This document shows, piece by piece, positions 1-62,128 of a stretch of 64,000 bases of DNA. A program made the position numbers and the translations under genes. The stretch comes from Pyrocephalus nanus (lineage: Eukaryota > Chordata > Aves > Passeriformes > Tyrannidae). The stretch lies in contig CM076267.1 of the NCBI GenBank assembly GCA_038380795.1, positions 36,456,232 to 36,520,231 of the forward strand, read 5' to 3'. The notes under the pieces were generated by a model. That model did no database searches. It was not told the origin of the DNA and worked only from the letters and a program-made list of their open reading frames with translations. Position 1 is the stretch's first letter, and each line of letters starts with the position of its first letter.

Positions 1-98
1 TGGAGCAACCTGGGCTAGTGGAAGGTGTCCCTGCCCATGGCAGGGGGTGGCACTGGATGGGCTTTGAGGTCCCTTCCAAAATTCCATGAAATTCTGTG
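1..98 (+). mobile_element. CR1 LINE 3' end, cut by window start
   Basis: Begins inside the conserved GGAGCAACCTGGGCTAG segment and runs to attccatgaaattctgtg, the decayed 3' terminal repeat. Confidence 0.85.
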
Positions 99-1017
99 CT
101 CTTATTTAGAGCATCCTGCTGTGGTCACAGGTTATGGCAGAGGGAGATATGCAGGAATGGAGTCTCAGGAGTGCGTGGAAGCCTTTGGAGTGGGATACAC
201 TGCACACTTGCAGCGTGCTCCTGATGCATCCTGTGCCCTCAGATCCTCCTCCCTCCGATTTGCTTTCCTGAATTATGTTGCAGTTCCTTGGCTGTTCCCA
301 TTTTTTGGTTTCAGTTTTTGTGTTCCAATTTTTCGGTTTCAGTGAGAAATTGTTTTCCTGGTGCAGTTACTGATTGCATGAATCCTGGGGATGCATTTCA
401 CTCCTTCCCTCTCTCCAAATTCCTTGGGCTCTTCCTTGTATTGAACTGATCTAAGAACAGTTTGGTTGGTGCTGCTGGGAAATACCTGGATTAGCACCAG
501 GCTTTTTATTTCCCATTTTGGGCAGTCTCCTTTATTCTAGATAATGTTTTAGTGTCTGTGTTTTGTTGGGAGCTGTTGAGAGGGGAAAACTTAAATGACC
601 ATTTCAGGTCAACGTGGGGGCTTCCAAATTTAATCTCTTCCAGTGGGATCCTCTGAGGAAAATCTCTGGAGGATCCTTACAGAAGAGTTTTAGAGGCTCT
701 GGAAGCCTGTTTTGATAACCCCAAGAGCTGTTTGTCAGCAACGTTCTTGGAGCTGCTGAAGTGGTTTTGAACAGAGCTTTTCAGTTTTGCATTTCTAAGG
801 AATTCTGTCCTCATTTTCTCCCTGGGAACAAGGTTGTTAAAGGCATTCCCTGCTTTCTGAAATTCGAGCAGTGGATGTATTAAAACACTCTGTTAATTAG
901 AAAGCTGCCACCACCACCACCATGGAGATTTAAAGGGAATTATTTAACTTCTTAACATGCTTTTCCTCTTGGGTGTTTTTTTTGGTTGCTGTGGGTTTTT
1001 TCAAGATCCTTTGGAGA

Positions 1018-1191
1018 GTCACAGAATCCCAGGATGGTTTGGGTGGGAAGGGACCTTAAAGCTCTTCCAGTTCCACCTCCTGCCTTGGGCAGGGACACCT
1101 TCCACTATCCCGGGTTGCTCCAAGCCCCGTCCAACCTGGCCTTGGACATTTCAGGGATCCAGGGGCAGCCACAGCTGCTCTGGGCAGTGTC
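1018..1191 (-). mobile_element. CR1 LINE 3' fragment
   Basis: Antisense copy starting cacagaatcccaggatgg and continuing through the ccttggaca...gcagccacagct block. Confidence 0.88.
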
Positions 1192-2933
1192 ACCCCTGCT
1201 TGAACAAGAAGATAATTTCTCTCTATTCAAATTTTGGGTGCTGCAAAAGGCTGATTCCAGGCAGCATTTCTCCCTCTCCTGTGTTTTCTCTTAGATTGAC
1301 CTGGATGTTAGAGGAGAGCCAAAAGAATTCTCTTGGGCTTTGCCTGGCTGGTGAGGCTTAGTAGGAAAATAATTAAAATATTAAAAATGATAATAATAAT
1401 AACAACAGAGTAACATCCCTTCTCAGTCCCCAGCTGCCAAAAGGAAGCTGTCCAAGGACTGGGAGCAGGGCTTCCCTGGGGCATTATTGGCTTTAATTCC
1501 ATAACTGTGGATGGGCAATAGGGACAGGGCAAAGTCTGCCCGGGACTTGGTGGGTTTTTGCCTTCCATAGGTTCAGTGTCGGATTAGTTGAGCAGCTTAA
1601 GGGCTGCAGTTCTAGGAAAAAAAACAATGGGAATGACATAACTGTTGGAAGAATTGGATTACATGGGTCCTGCTGCACTCAGTGACGTCGGAGAGGGGTA
1701 ACTTGGGCTGGAGCCTGTGAAAACTGGGGAAGCTTTTTGGCTTATGTTCTGGTTATTAATTTCCTGGGACTAAAACAGAATATTCTTTGTATAAATCCTT
1801 ATTATAGGCCAAATTAAGGATGTCAGGGCTCCAGAAATCTCACTGGCTTTGTGGGAGCTGACTCACACTTGGGCATGGGCTTCATTTGTTTGCTGAAGGG
1901 GGTTTTTGATCAACTTCACCGCGTCGGTTTTAAAGATTTTGCTTCAAGATGTAAAGGACCAGGATTATTTTTCAACTGGAACTGCATTATTTAGTCTCCA
2001 ATTTTTTAATTTGCTCCAGTTAGCAAGGCTTTGGTTGGGCATATTGGTGAATTTGGGGAGATTTCCAGTGGGATTGGTGCTCCTGAGGGAACACTGAACG
2101 TGCATTGACTGTCAGGAATTGATAGTTATGTGTTGCTTAAGTTCCTATTTTATACTTGGGAAGGACAGCTCTCCTCAGCTTCAAAATGTTTTTCTTACAA
2201 AATACTTTATTTAGCCATCTGAATAAGGTGAAATTCTTGCTTTGAGTTTTGGAGGCTTCATCTTTTATTGTAAAATGGGTTTTGTGTCAATTCTGTGAAT
2301 TTGGGGCTGTTCTGTGCTGAATTTTAATTCACCTACTTTGGGCTCTCAAGCACCCAATTAAATCCATGTAGGGATTATGCTCTCTGAGGTCTTGATGCCA
2401 TGTTAGATTTGGGATTATATCTGAGGGATAAACAACAAAATCAGAGCAGTTCTTTAAATAGACCTTTTGGTGTTTCAAAACTTGATCCTCCAGCTAAGGA
2501 AGCGAAGGAGGAAAATACAGGATGATTTTGCCTTAAAATGGTTTAATCTGACAAATTCCAATGCATTGCAGCTTATTCTGGAGGTGTTTTTTAAGGCTGC
2601 AGTTTTCTATGTTCGTTCCTTTCTTGTTATATAAAAGGGTGTTTTTATTGTGGCTTTACGTGGGGGGCTTCACGTCTGTGACCCCAAATCTTTTGTTTCC
2701 CTGCCCATTTTTAAGGTGATTTTTAAGCCAACTCGTTCTCTGTATTTGAAAGCCCCCCAATTAGTGGTGTGTTCCCATCCTTCAGCAGGGTATAAATGGG
2801 GTAAGAATAAAATTTGGAGCTGAGACACAGTTTTTTATTGACAGGTTTCCCTTTCTCCTTCCAACAGCTGTGGCTCAGATTCCATTGATTTCCAGTGGGT
2901 GTTTCAACACCCAGCTGGGACACCTTCCCATTT

Positions 2934-2993
2934 CAGAGAATCCCAGGGTGCTTTGGGTTGGAAGGGACCTCAGAGATCATCTCATTGCAGCCT
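2934..2993 (-). mobile_element. CR1 LINE 3' terminal scrap
   Basis: Only the last 60 bases: agaatcccagggtgctttgg, then gaagggacctcagagatcat. Confidence 0.75.
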
Positions 2994-4861
2994 TGATCAG
3001 AGCATCCTGACCCTTGGGAATGCTCAGTCTTTGGGACAGATTAAAGCTGGGAATTGAAGGATGTGGGGTGACAATCTGTACCCAAAGACTTTACTTTTAA
3101 GCTACCAATTCAACTTCTGGTTTGAAGGGGAACTTCCAGAAGGAGCTGTTTGGAGCCTGTGCTTGTTTTTGAACTGGTCCACCCTTCCAATTTGCATGCA
3201 GCCATTTAATATGCAAATGCCCTGTAAGATGATTCCCCCCTTGCTAATGCACTTCATTCGGCATTTGAAGCATCAGCTCCAGGAGCCTGACACTCTCCTC
3301 AGTGCTCCCTTTATCTCTGGCTGGCATTTTTCTGTCCAAAACATTCATGACAAGCTTTTTTTTTTTTTTTTCTTTCCCTCCTAAAAATTCCATCAAAGAA
3401 CTGTTTTTTGATGGCTTAACTTGAAGCATTTGATCTTGAATTCATCAGCCTTCTGGTTTTTTGAGCCCTGCAGTTAACGTTGTCAGGCTTGATCTTTGAG
3501 GTGACCCGGTGGTCAAAGCCAACTGGAGGGAAATAGAGCTGTAGCCAGGCTTAGTTAATTCAAATCAGTTTGTAAGCCCTGTTTTAATTCTTTTAAAGAA
3601 ATGGAGATTATTTGCCCTGGAGCGTGTTGGCTGTTAATGGTGCGAGCGCAGGATTTGCTGCTTCAGAGGGATTGTGTTGAGAGGTCGGGGAAGGGAAAAG
3701 ATGGGGCCAGTGCCCACCTTTCAGAACTGTCAGGAGCCCTCAAGCCTCCCAGCAGAGATTTCACTCGAGATTAGGGCAGATCTGGAGGTTTCCAGAGAAA
3801 ATCATCTTGAGAAAATCATCTTGACTTGCTGCTGCATCACCTCTGCAAAGGCCTGATAAGTGGATTGGCTGTTTCCAGCTGTCCTCGACCCAGAGCTATC
3901 AGGGCTTCCCAGGAGCTCTGGAAGAGATGGAATCTCGGGATTTGGGCACAGCAGAGGTTTGGAAGAGTCTCTGGAAAGCGTGGTGTCCACAAAGCGAGTC
4001 AGACTGTGGGCACAGGGAGTGCACCCACACCCACCCTTGGCAGCCCTGAACCTTCCAAGCACTTGATGTGGTTTTAGATCTGCCTTAACTTTGGGGCTGT
4101 GATGAGGTAACCACGTTGTTCCCCAAACAAACAAACCTTCTCCTCCCTGGTGCTGGCTTTCCTTAGCCACACTCTGAGGCCCTTTTCCTGGGGTGGACAG
4201 TCCTCGAGGCTCCTGGGACTCCAGGCTGAGTCGCTTCAGGAAACACTGCCCTGGTTTGGTCCTGGGGTTCCATTTTGGTGTTTGGTGTCCTCTTCCCCTG
4301 TTGCCCCTCCCTCCCCCTGGGGTTGGATGCCTCTGAGGGTGTGGAGCTGCCCATTCCAGCAGCACATCAGAGACAGATCTCAGCCCACGGGGATGCTCCA
4401 CGCTGACCACCAGCAGCATCCCCCGTCTCACCCGTTCCTCTGCTGATGATGCCTTGGATAAGTCGGGTTTGCTGCTGGGCTGGGAGCAAGTCAGGCAGAG
4501 TTGGGAAACTGGGGGATGGGCATGATGCTCTCTGCACTAACCCCAGCGAGTTCTCAGCAGTTTGTAGGAGGAGGCTTTGCAGGACATTTTTATATTTTTA
4601 ACTCAAATGCCATTGCCTTTCCTCGTCGGTGAATTCAGGTGTCAGAGAGGCTGGGACCCGGTTGTTGTATGAAAAGGTCTGTGTTCCAAAAACATGTTAA
4701 TTGGGGTGACTGATTTAATTGAACCTCCTGCAAATGCTCAGCTGCAACCCACTGCAGCCAGGTCAGCTCAGCTCAGCTCGTCTGCGAGCTGAGTTAAAAA
4801 TCGCTGCAAAAATCATAACCAAACCACTGTTTCCTTTCTCCTTTTCCCTTTTGCTGGCCAG

Positions 4862-56553
<51,692 letters not shown>

Positions 56554-56965
56554 CATTAACCTTCGAGCTGGAGTTCTCCTGTCTGTTCGTCTTCGTCTTG
56601 AAGCTCTGCCAAGAAGCTTTCTCTTGTTACTCCTGCGTCCTGCCGCGGTTGATTCCAGAACACGGGAAGGACAGCCAGGTGTAAAGCAAAGCAACCGACA
56701 ACAAAACCGGAATCTCTGCCTATCTTTGAGTCTCTATTTGCCGAAAAATGCTGGTGAAGAGCAGCAAAGGACCAACAACGTTGGGTGCTCTTCCTCTGGT
56801 CCTCACTGGGAGCGCAACGAGGAACGACACCCGGGAAGTCTTTGGCAGAGTTGCCAAAAAAAAAACAAAAAACAAACAAAAACACTCACACACAAAAAAA
56901 TATAAAGGAATCAAAGCTTCAACAACAAACACACGCAAAAATAAAACAAACCTTAACGTAAAAAC

Positions 56966-56972
56966 TGGTGCT
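56966..56972 (+). promoter_or_regulatory. miR-29 seed match, proximal
   Basis: TGGTGCT, 24 bases before the miR-140-type site. That spacing is in the range reported for cooperative microRNA sites. HDAC4 is a reported miR-29 target in osteoblasts. Confidence 0.35.
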
Positions 56973-56995
56973 TACAACTGAGCAATCTCCGCTTG

Positions 56996-57002
56996 AACCA
57001 CT
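56996..57002 (+). promoter_or_regulatory. miR-140 seed match (7mer-m8)
   Basis: AACCACT about 440 bases after the stop matches miR-140-5p positions 2-8. HDAC4 repression by miR-140 in cartilage is established in mouse. Confidence 0.4.
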
Positions 57003-57969
57003 CGGCCCATCGTGTAGTTTCATTTCTTGGATATTTTGGAATGGCTCTTGCCTGCCTGGGAGTCAGCGACAGCTCCTGTGGGAACGGGAACTCTGGGAGA
57101 TGGTGTATTTTTACCGGGGAGGGACAGGGAATGAGGGACTCATCTGACATCTAAAGGAAAGGGAAGGAGAAAGGGGGAAACGTTGAGCCCAGATGGAGTC
57201 GGCTTTATGGTCTCCAAAGCCATCTGAAGATGAGTTTGTGCCTTTTTTTTTAATTGATGGATTTGGTGCAGCTGGATTTTCTGAAGTTTGAGGAACAATG
57301 CCTTAAGTAAAAAAAAACAAAAACAAAAACAAACAAAAAAAATTAATAATAATAAACCACAAAGAACACAGCAGTTCCTGAATATTTTTCCTCTGGTTGG
57401 GAAAGCCGAGAACTGCCATCAGGAAGGAAGACTTTTTTGGCTTGTGCTGGCATGGTGGTGGGAAGCAGGCATCAGCTGAACGGAGCGTCTCCAAAAACTC
57501 TCGACAAGTTTGGATTTATTTTGTTTTCTTTCATTGCTGTTTCAAAAAAAAAAAAAAAAAAAAAGAAAGAAAAAAAAACCAAAAGAAAAAAAAACCGAAA
57601 AAAAAACGAAAAAAAAAAATAAGGTAGTTGCCAAAAAAGTGGCAAATACTGTTGGGTCTTTGAAATTCAGCCATTTTTAACAACAAATTTTCCAATGTTT
57701 TCTCTCTCTTCTACATTATCTGGTAATTGAACTTATCGATTTGGTTGTCGAAGCATGTATTAGACACAACTGCAGGTTTTAAGACTGGAATGCTTTTTAT
57801 TAAAAGCAACTAGCATGAGATATTGCTTAAATTGTTAGGTATAAATATATATATGTGTATAATGTATAGTCCAAATGTATTCCAAGCTTAGAAACCGGAT
57901 TCCTATGAATCGAGAAAAGTATTTATGATGCATTTCTAGGAACAAAGAAAAAAAAAAAGAAATATATGT

Positions 57970-57975
57970 AATAAA
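57970..57975 (+). terminator. Candidate proximal poly(A) signal AATAAA
   Basis: Hexamer in gtaataaatgcat, 1.4 kb after the stop. If used, it would give a short 3' UTR without the miR-1/206-type site at 60096. Further hexamers at 56940 and 57351 lie within A-rich sequence and are less convincing. Confidence 0.3.
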
Positions 57976-59904
57976 TGCATACTCTAACAGTAGCTATTGG
58001 AAGCTCCCTAGGGAGAGATTTGGGAATTGGAACGTCCAAGGTGCTTTTGGAAAAGGATCCAGGTTGAAACATGAGGACTTTCAGGTGACAGGTTGGGAAG
58101 TTTTTCAGAAAGCCAACACTTGAGCCACTGGGCAACTACCCTAAACATTTGTATTTTAATTTAAGGTTTTTAGTTGTGATCCTTTTCTAACAAAGACAAG
58201 AAAAACAGAGTTTTTTATAGCGAAGACGATGAATTTGCTGTTAATTTTTATATGGCTCTTTCCCGCCCCCCCTCCGGAAGCCTTGTCTGTGTGACTCCGA
58301 CCTTTCTCTCCTCCTCGGCAGGTTTCCCTCCCGAGCGGCAATAGCATCGAAACCTCCCTCCCTTCCTCCCCGGTTTTCCTTTGGGGTTTTACCTTTTCCT
58401 TTCTGCTTTTCTCTCCTTTCCCTCGACTCTTTTGGACGGTGAGCAGCTTCCTGCAGGCGTGAGGGACCGTGGCACACGGACACAGTCGATTTTTTCCGGG
58501 ATTGGGTGCGGTTTTTTCAAGGAAGAGGGGACGTGGTGAGCTCTTTTGTATCACTGTATATTTCCTCAGTTCTCTTCTAGTAGCTGTGTAGAGAAAATAA
58601 GGAATTTCCTTACCTTTGACGTAGTAGTATCCAATGGGCTATGTCTTTGTCCTCCAAGGATCTCGGGAGCCTTGGGAAAGCTCGTTGGACACTCATTCCT
58701 GGCGTTTTCTCTCCACCAGACCGACGGATGCCCGCACAACTCCCACCTCTCTCTTTTTCTCTCCTCTTCTTCCTGTCACTGGTAGGGCTGGAGGTGTTTT
58801 TTTTCCCCCTGGGAATGCTGGGGTGGAGAGGCAGCCAGCCCTTCCATGAGGAGCTGAGCATCCTAGAGGAGCATCCTGGAGGCGCCAGCGCCGCCTCAGA
58901 GCAGTGTAGGACAGCACATCTGACCCCACACGCAGCTTCTCCTCCATCCCTGTCATTTTGTGATCCCTGTTATTTTATCCTGTTCCCGTGACGACTGACG
59001 GGGCCGCTTCCAGTAACTTCCTCTTTTTCCAGTTCTCCAAGCAGCCGTTTCCATTCCGTTTAGGAGTCACGGGAGGCATTGGAAGCGCAACCCCGCGCGC
59101 GAGCGAAGGCAAGAAGCTTTTGGTTTATTACTCCATTTCTAGTGCAGTTGAAAACACTACAGTATTTGAGTTGTGCAAACCCAAGTACGGTCGAAAATTG
59201 GGAATTTTAAGGACCATCCTCAGCGTTTCCTAAAGAGAATCCCGTGTGAAAACACGCTGGACCTGGGGATGGGGCGGGCCGGGATTTTTTTCCGCCCTCC
59301 CGTTTTGCTGCTGTGACCTAAAATCAATCCCGCTGCCGAGTTTGGTGACTGACTTGGAATTCTCCTTGGAATTGTCCTCCCTCTGTGGGCGGTGACTGTG
59401 TTCACACCCTCCTTTCTCTTGCCAGCTCTTCCCTGGAAGGTTTTTTTCCCGTTTCTCCTCTTGGTCGTGGCAAAGCTTTTTCCTTCCTTTCGGACGTTCC
59501 CGGGAGCCGCCGGCTGACTGTGCTGAGCCGGTTCCTTTAGGAAAACCAGAGGAGCTCGTCGGGATCCCACCTTCCTTCCTTCCCATCATTTCACTCAGCT
59601 TTTTGCCAGGGGTGGAAAGATCTTTTTCCCGAGGCGTCAGAGCTCGTCTCCTCCGAACTCCGGGCGATGTGGATTTGTTTGAGCATCACCCGCTCCCCCG
59701 GGGACGCTTTTCCCTGGCATGCCCTTCCCTGGGGATGCCCTTCCCCGGGGATGCTCTCCAGGGCCGCCACAGGCACGGAGAGAGGGGCAGGAGCCCTCAT
59801 TTTGAGGCTCCCCGGGGATTTTTCACCTTTTTGAGCCATTTGCTTCTTCATTTCCGCTGGCTTTGCCAGAGGGCGGGAGCCCGGGATGCTCCTGCATCCC
59901 ACCG

Positions 59905-59911
59905 TGGTGCT
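59905..59911 (+). promoter_or_regulatory. miR-29 seed match, distal
   Basis: A second TGGTGCT, in a GC-rich context (accg...gcccgg). Seed match only. Confidence 0.3.
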
Positions 59912-60095
59912 GCCCGGGGCATCTTTGTACCTGCTCGGGAAGAGAAGGAGCATCTTTAAATCCTCTTTGCAGTGAAGTGAGGCCCAGTTTGCAGTACACA
60001 AATAACCATTGGGTGTTGTTTTTTTGGGGTTTTTTTTGGGAGGGGGGGCATTGTCGTTTTGCTTTTTGTTTTTGGTTTCTTACTTTCGATACAAA

Positions 60096-60102
60096 ACATT
60101 CC
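60096..60102 (+). promoter_or_regulatory. miR-1/miR-206 seed match (7mer-m8)
   Basis: ACATTCC in the 3' UTR pairs with seed positions 2-8 of miR-1/206. HDAC4 is an established target of both in muscle. Only the seed match is seen here; conservation was not checked. Confidence 0.45.
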
Positions 60103-60178
60103 TTTTTTTATTAGTCACGGTCACGTCTTCATTCCATTCTTCCTTTTGTAAACTTTTTTGGGCCCACGTTCTTTTGAC

Positions 60179-60185
60179 GGGCATT
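60179..60185 (+). promoter_or_regulatory. miR-365 seed match
   Basis: GGGCATT just before the TA-rich microsatellite at 60188. miR-365 targeting of HDAC4 in chondrocytes has been reported. A second GGGCATT lies at 60046-60052 in a G-run and is less specific. Confidence 0.3.
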
Positions 60186-60311
60186 GATATATATAAATAT
60201 ATATATAAATATATATGAATATATTTTTTTAAGTTTCCTACACCTTGAGGTTGCATGGTCTGTAAGGTTGGCATGTCTTTATATTGTATACAGATTTTGC
60301 ACGCCACTCTT

Positions 60312-60318
60312 GGCAGCT
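60312..60318 (+). promoter_or_regulatory. miR-22 seed match
   Basis: GGCAGCT in cttggcagctttg. HDAC4 has been reported as a miR-22 target in mammals. Seed match only. Confidence 0.25.
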
Positions 60319-61184
60319 TTGAAAACAAAAACAAACAAAAAAAAAATGGTGGTTTGGGGTAGGGTTTTTGTGGGAATTTTTGGTTTTGGTTTTGTTTTGT
60401 TTTGTTTTTTTTTTCCTTGGGTTGGTTTCTGTTTCATTTTGGTTTGAGATTTTCTTTTTTCCTCTCGTGGCATTTGCGGAGACTAAAGGTTGGGATGTTG
60501 TTACACACACACAAAAAAAAAAAAGGAAGGAGAGTGAGAATTTTTGTTAGTCTCACTGAACTGAATAAGAAATCGTGCTTTTCATTGTTCAAAAGAGTAA
60601 CTACAAAGAAAGCAAACAAAGGACTACTTCAACATTTCTCATTTTAAGAAGAAAAACAAACAAACAACTAAGACGTTTCTCTAGCACTTGTGACTTACCA
60701 GTAATAGAGTTTATTGTATTTATGTGGAACCAGTGTTTCTAGGGGGGAAACTACGCCGAACACACCAAGTAAACTGCCTGTGTCATGGTTACTCTCGTTA
60801 CTCTTCTCATTTCCTTTCCTTTGGGTTGGTGTTTTCGCTTTGATTTCTCGCCTGGGCGGGCAGGTCGGGCGCGGCAGAGTCCGAGCCGCAAGGAGAGCCG
60901 GGCGGCTGGGGAGGGCTGGGAAGGGCCAGCTCCCCAGACAGCCCAACTTTTGTAAGGAATTATAACTTTTCCGGGATGTATTAGCGCTCGGTTTCACTTT
61001 AAGCAGTCGTGTACTGTGCAACACTGTGGTTTAAAAAAAAAAACAAAACGAGACTTTGCGGCGAAAAGGCAAAAAACGCGTTTTCTTCATTGTCGCGAGG
61101 CCGGGCTCGTTCTCAGCCTGGCCTCGCTTTGTCTTTGATATTGATGAAAAAAAAAATAACTAAAAAAAACACACACACACACAA

Positions 61185-61218
<34 letters not shown>

Positions 61219-61245
61219 GAAAAAAAAAGTATCCTATTGAAAGAA

Positions 61246-61251
61246 AATAAA
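61246..61251 (+). terminator. Candidate proximal poly(A) signal AATAAA
   Basis: The hexamer sits just after the A-rich tract, followed by ttttctgtgctcc. Its use would remove the last 0.6 kb of the 3' UTR, including the G-rich motif. Confidence 0.35.
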
Positions 61252-61341
61252 TTAACACTTTTCTGTGCTCCATAGTGGAGGCGCTATTTTCCAATTTATG
61301 AGGATGACAAACTTATATATATAATATATATATAAAAAAGT

Positions 61342-61365
61342 GGGGGCGGGGAGGGGGGGAAGGGG
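61342..61365 (+). promoter_or_regulatory. G-quadruplex-type motif in 3' UTR
   Basis: Four G-runs of 5, 4, 7 and 4 on the transcript strand are separated by loops of 1 (C), 1 (A) and 2 (AA) bases. This fits the classic quadruplex pattern with very short loops. It follows a TA repeat directly. Confidence 0.55.
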
Positions 61366-61868
61366 TTGAAACATTATTCACCCGAGAGCTTATTACAGAT
61401 ATGTAGTATCAAAAAAGTTGTAACTATATTATATTCTACTTTATACCTATACATGCTCAGTATGACGTCACCATTGGTAGCAGCTACCGGTTTACGCTGT
61501 AATTTAGACACAATTTCACTCTTTATTGTATGGACCCTCCTTTCAGTGATTCTTTGTGCTCATCTTTTAACTTGGTGGAGTTGGACTATTTTTCTCATTC
61601 TTTTCTTTTTCTTGTTTTGGTTTTTTTTTTGGGGTTTGTTTTGGTTTTTTTGTTTTTTTTTTTTTTTTTTTGTTTTGTTTTTTGTTTTGTTTTGTTTTAT
61701 TTTTCTCTTTTCTCTTTTTATTTTTCTGGTTTTTGGTTTTGTTTTGTTTTGTTTGTTTTTTTACTGGCCAATGGTGTCTTTCTCTGACAGTACCGACTTC
61801 AATTTCAACTTTATTAGGAGTCCAGTATTTTGTACCACATTATGACAACTTGTTATTCTTGTGGTGTA

Positions 61869-61874
61869 AATAAA
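61869..61874 (+). terminator. Distal poly(A) signal AATAAA
   Basis: Canonical hexamer in gtgtaaataaaaag, with T/G-rich ctggtttctcttg about 40 bases downstream as a possible downstream element. Cleavage is expected near 61890. It overlaps a Pumilio-type TGTAAATA at 61865-61872. Confidence 0.6.
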
Positions 61875-62065
61875 AAGAAAAAAGTTAATTATAGTAGCAC
61901 CCTGGTTTCTCTTGCTAATCTTCTTTTCATCCAGGGCTTTTGGTGGGATGGGATGGGATGGGTCGGGTCAGGGCTCAGACATGTCCTTTATCTCCTTTAT
62001 AATGGGCCTTTTTGATATATATTTTTTTCTTAATTTATTCTCCTGTGCCAAGGGGAGAAGGTTTG

Positions 62066-62128
62066 GGATCACTGAATGGTTTGGGTGGGAAGGGACCTTA
62101 GAGATGGTCTTGTTCCAGCCCCTCTGCC
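62066..62128 (-). mobile_element. CR1 LINE terminal scrap downstream of the gene
   Basis: tcactgaatggtttgggtgg, then gaagggaccttagagatggt. Confidence 0.72.

Larger units (their letters stand above)
1..4861 (+). other. 3' part of an upstream HDAC4 intron
   Basis: No recognisable HDAC4 exon precedes 4862, and the first exon's phase requires an upstream exon outside the window. The stretch holds CR1 pieces at 1-98, 1018-1191 and 2934-2993, an ATA-type microsatellite near 1375-1400 and a T-run at 3356-3371. Nothing else was identified. Confidence 0.85.
56554..61893 (+). other. HDAC4: HDAC4 3' UTR (terminal exon)
   Basis: No splice-supported coding sequence follows the stop. The 5.3 kb contains A-rich runs (56858-56882, 57301-57341, 57544-57620, 61148-61232), a T/G-rich stretch (61600-61770), short AT microsatellites (57845-57870, 60188-60230, 61314-61336) and several AATAAA hexamers. 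I end it just past the most distal hexamer at 61869, because a CR1 fragment and unremarkable intergenic sequence follow. Human HDAC4 also has a multi-kilobase 3' UTR. The exact end is inference. Confidence 0.75.

Noticed and set aside
3802..4431. 209-codon open frame on the - strand
   Set aside because: Low-complexity Pro/Gly/Ser-rich translation, no recognisable domain, no splice or promoter context; it lies in an HDAC4 intron in GC-rich sequence where stops are rare.
61366..61845. 159-codon Phe/Leu-rich frame resembling a membrane protein
   Set aside because: It comes from T/G-rich low-complexity sequence inside the HDAC4 3' UTR.
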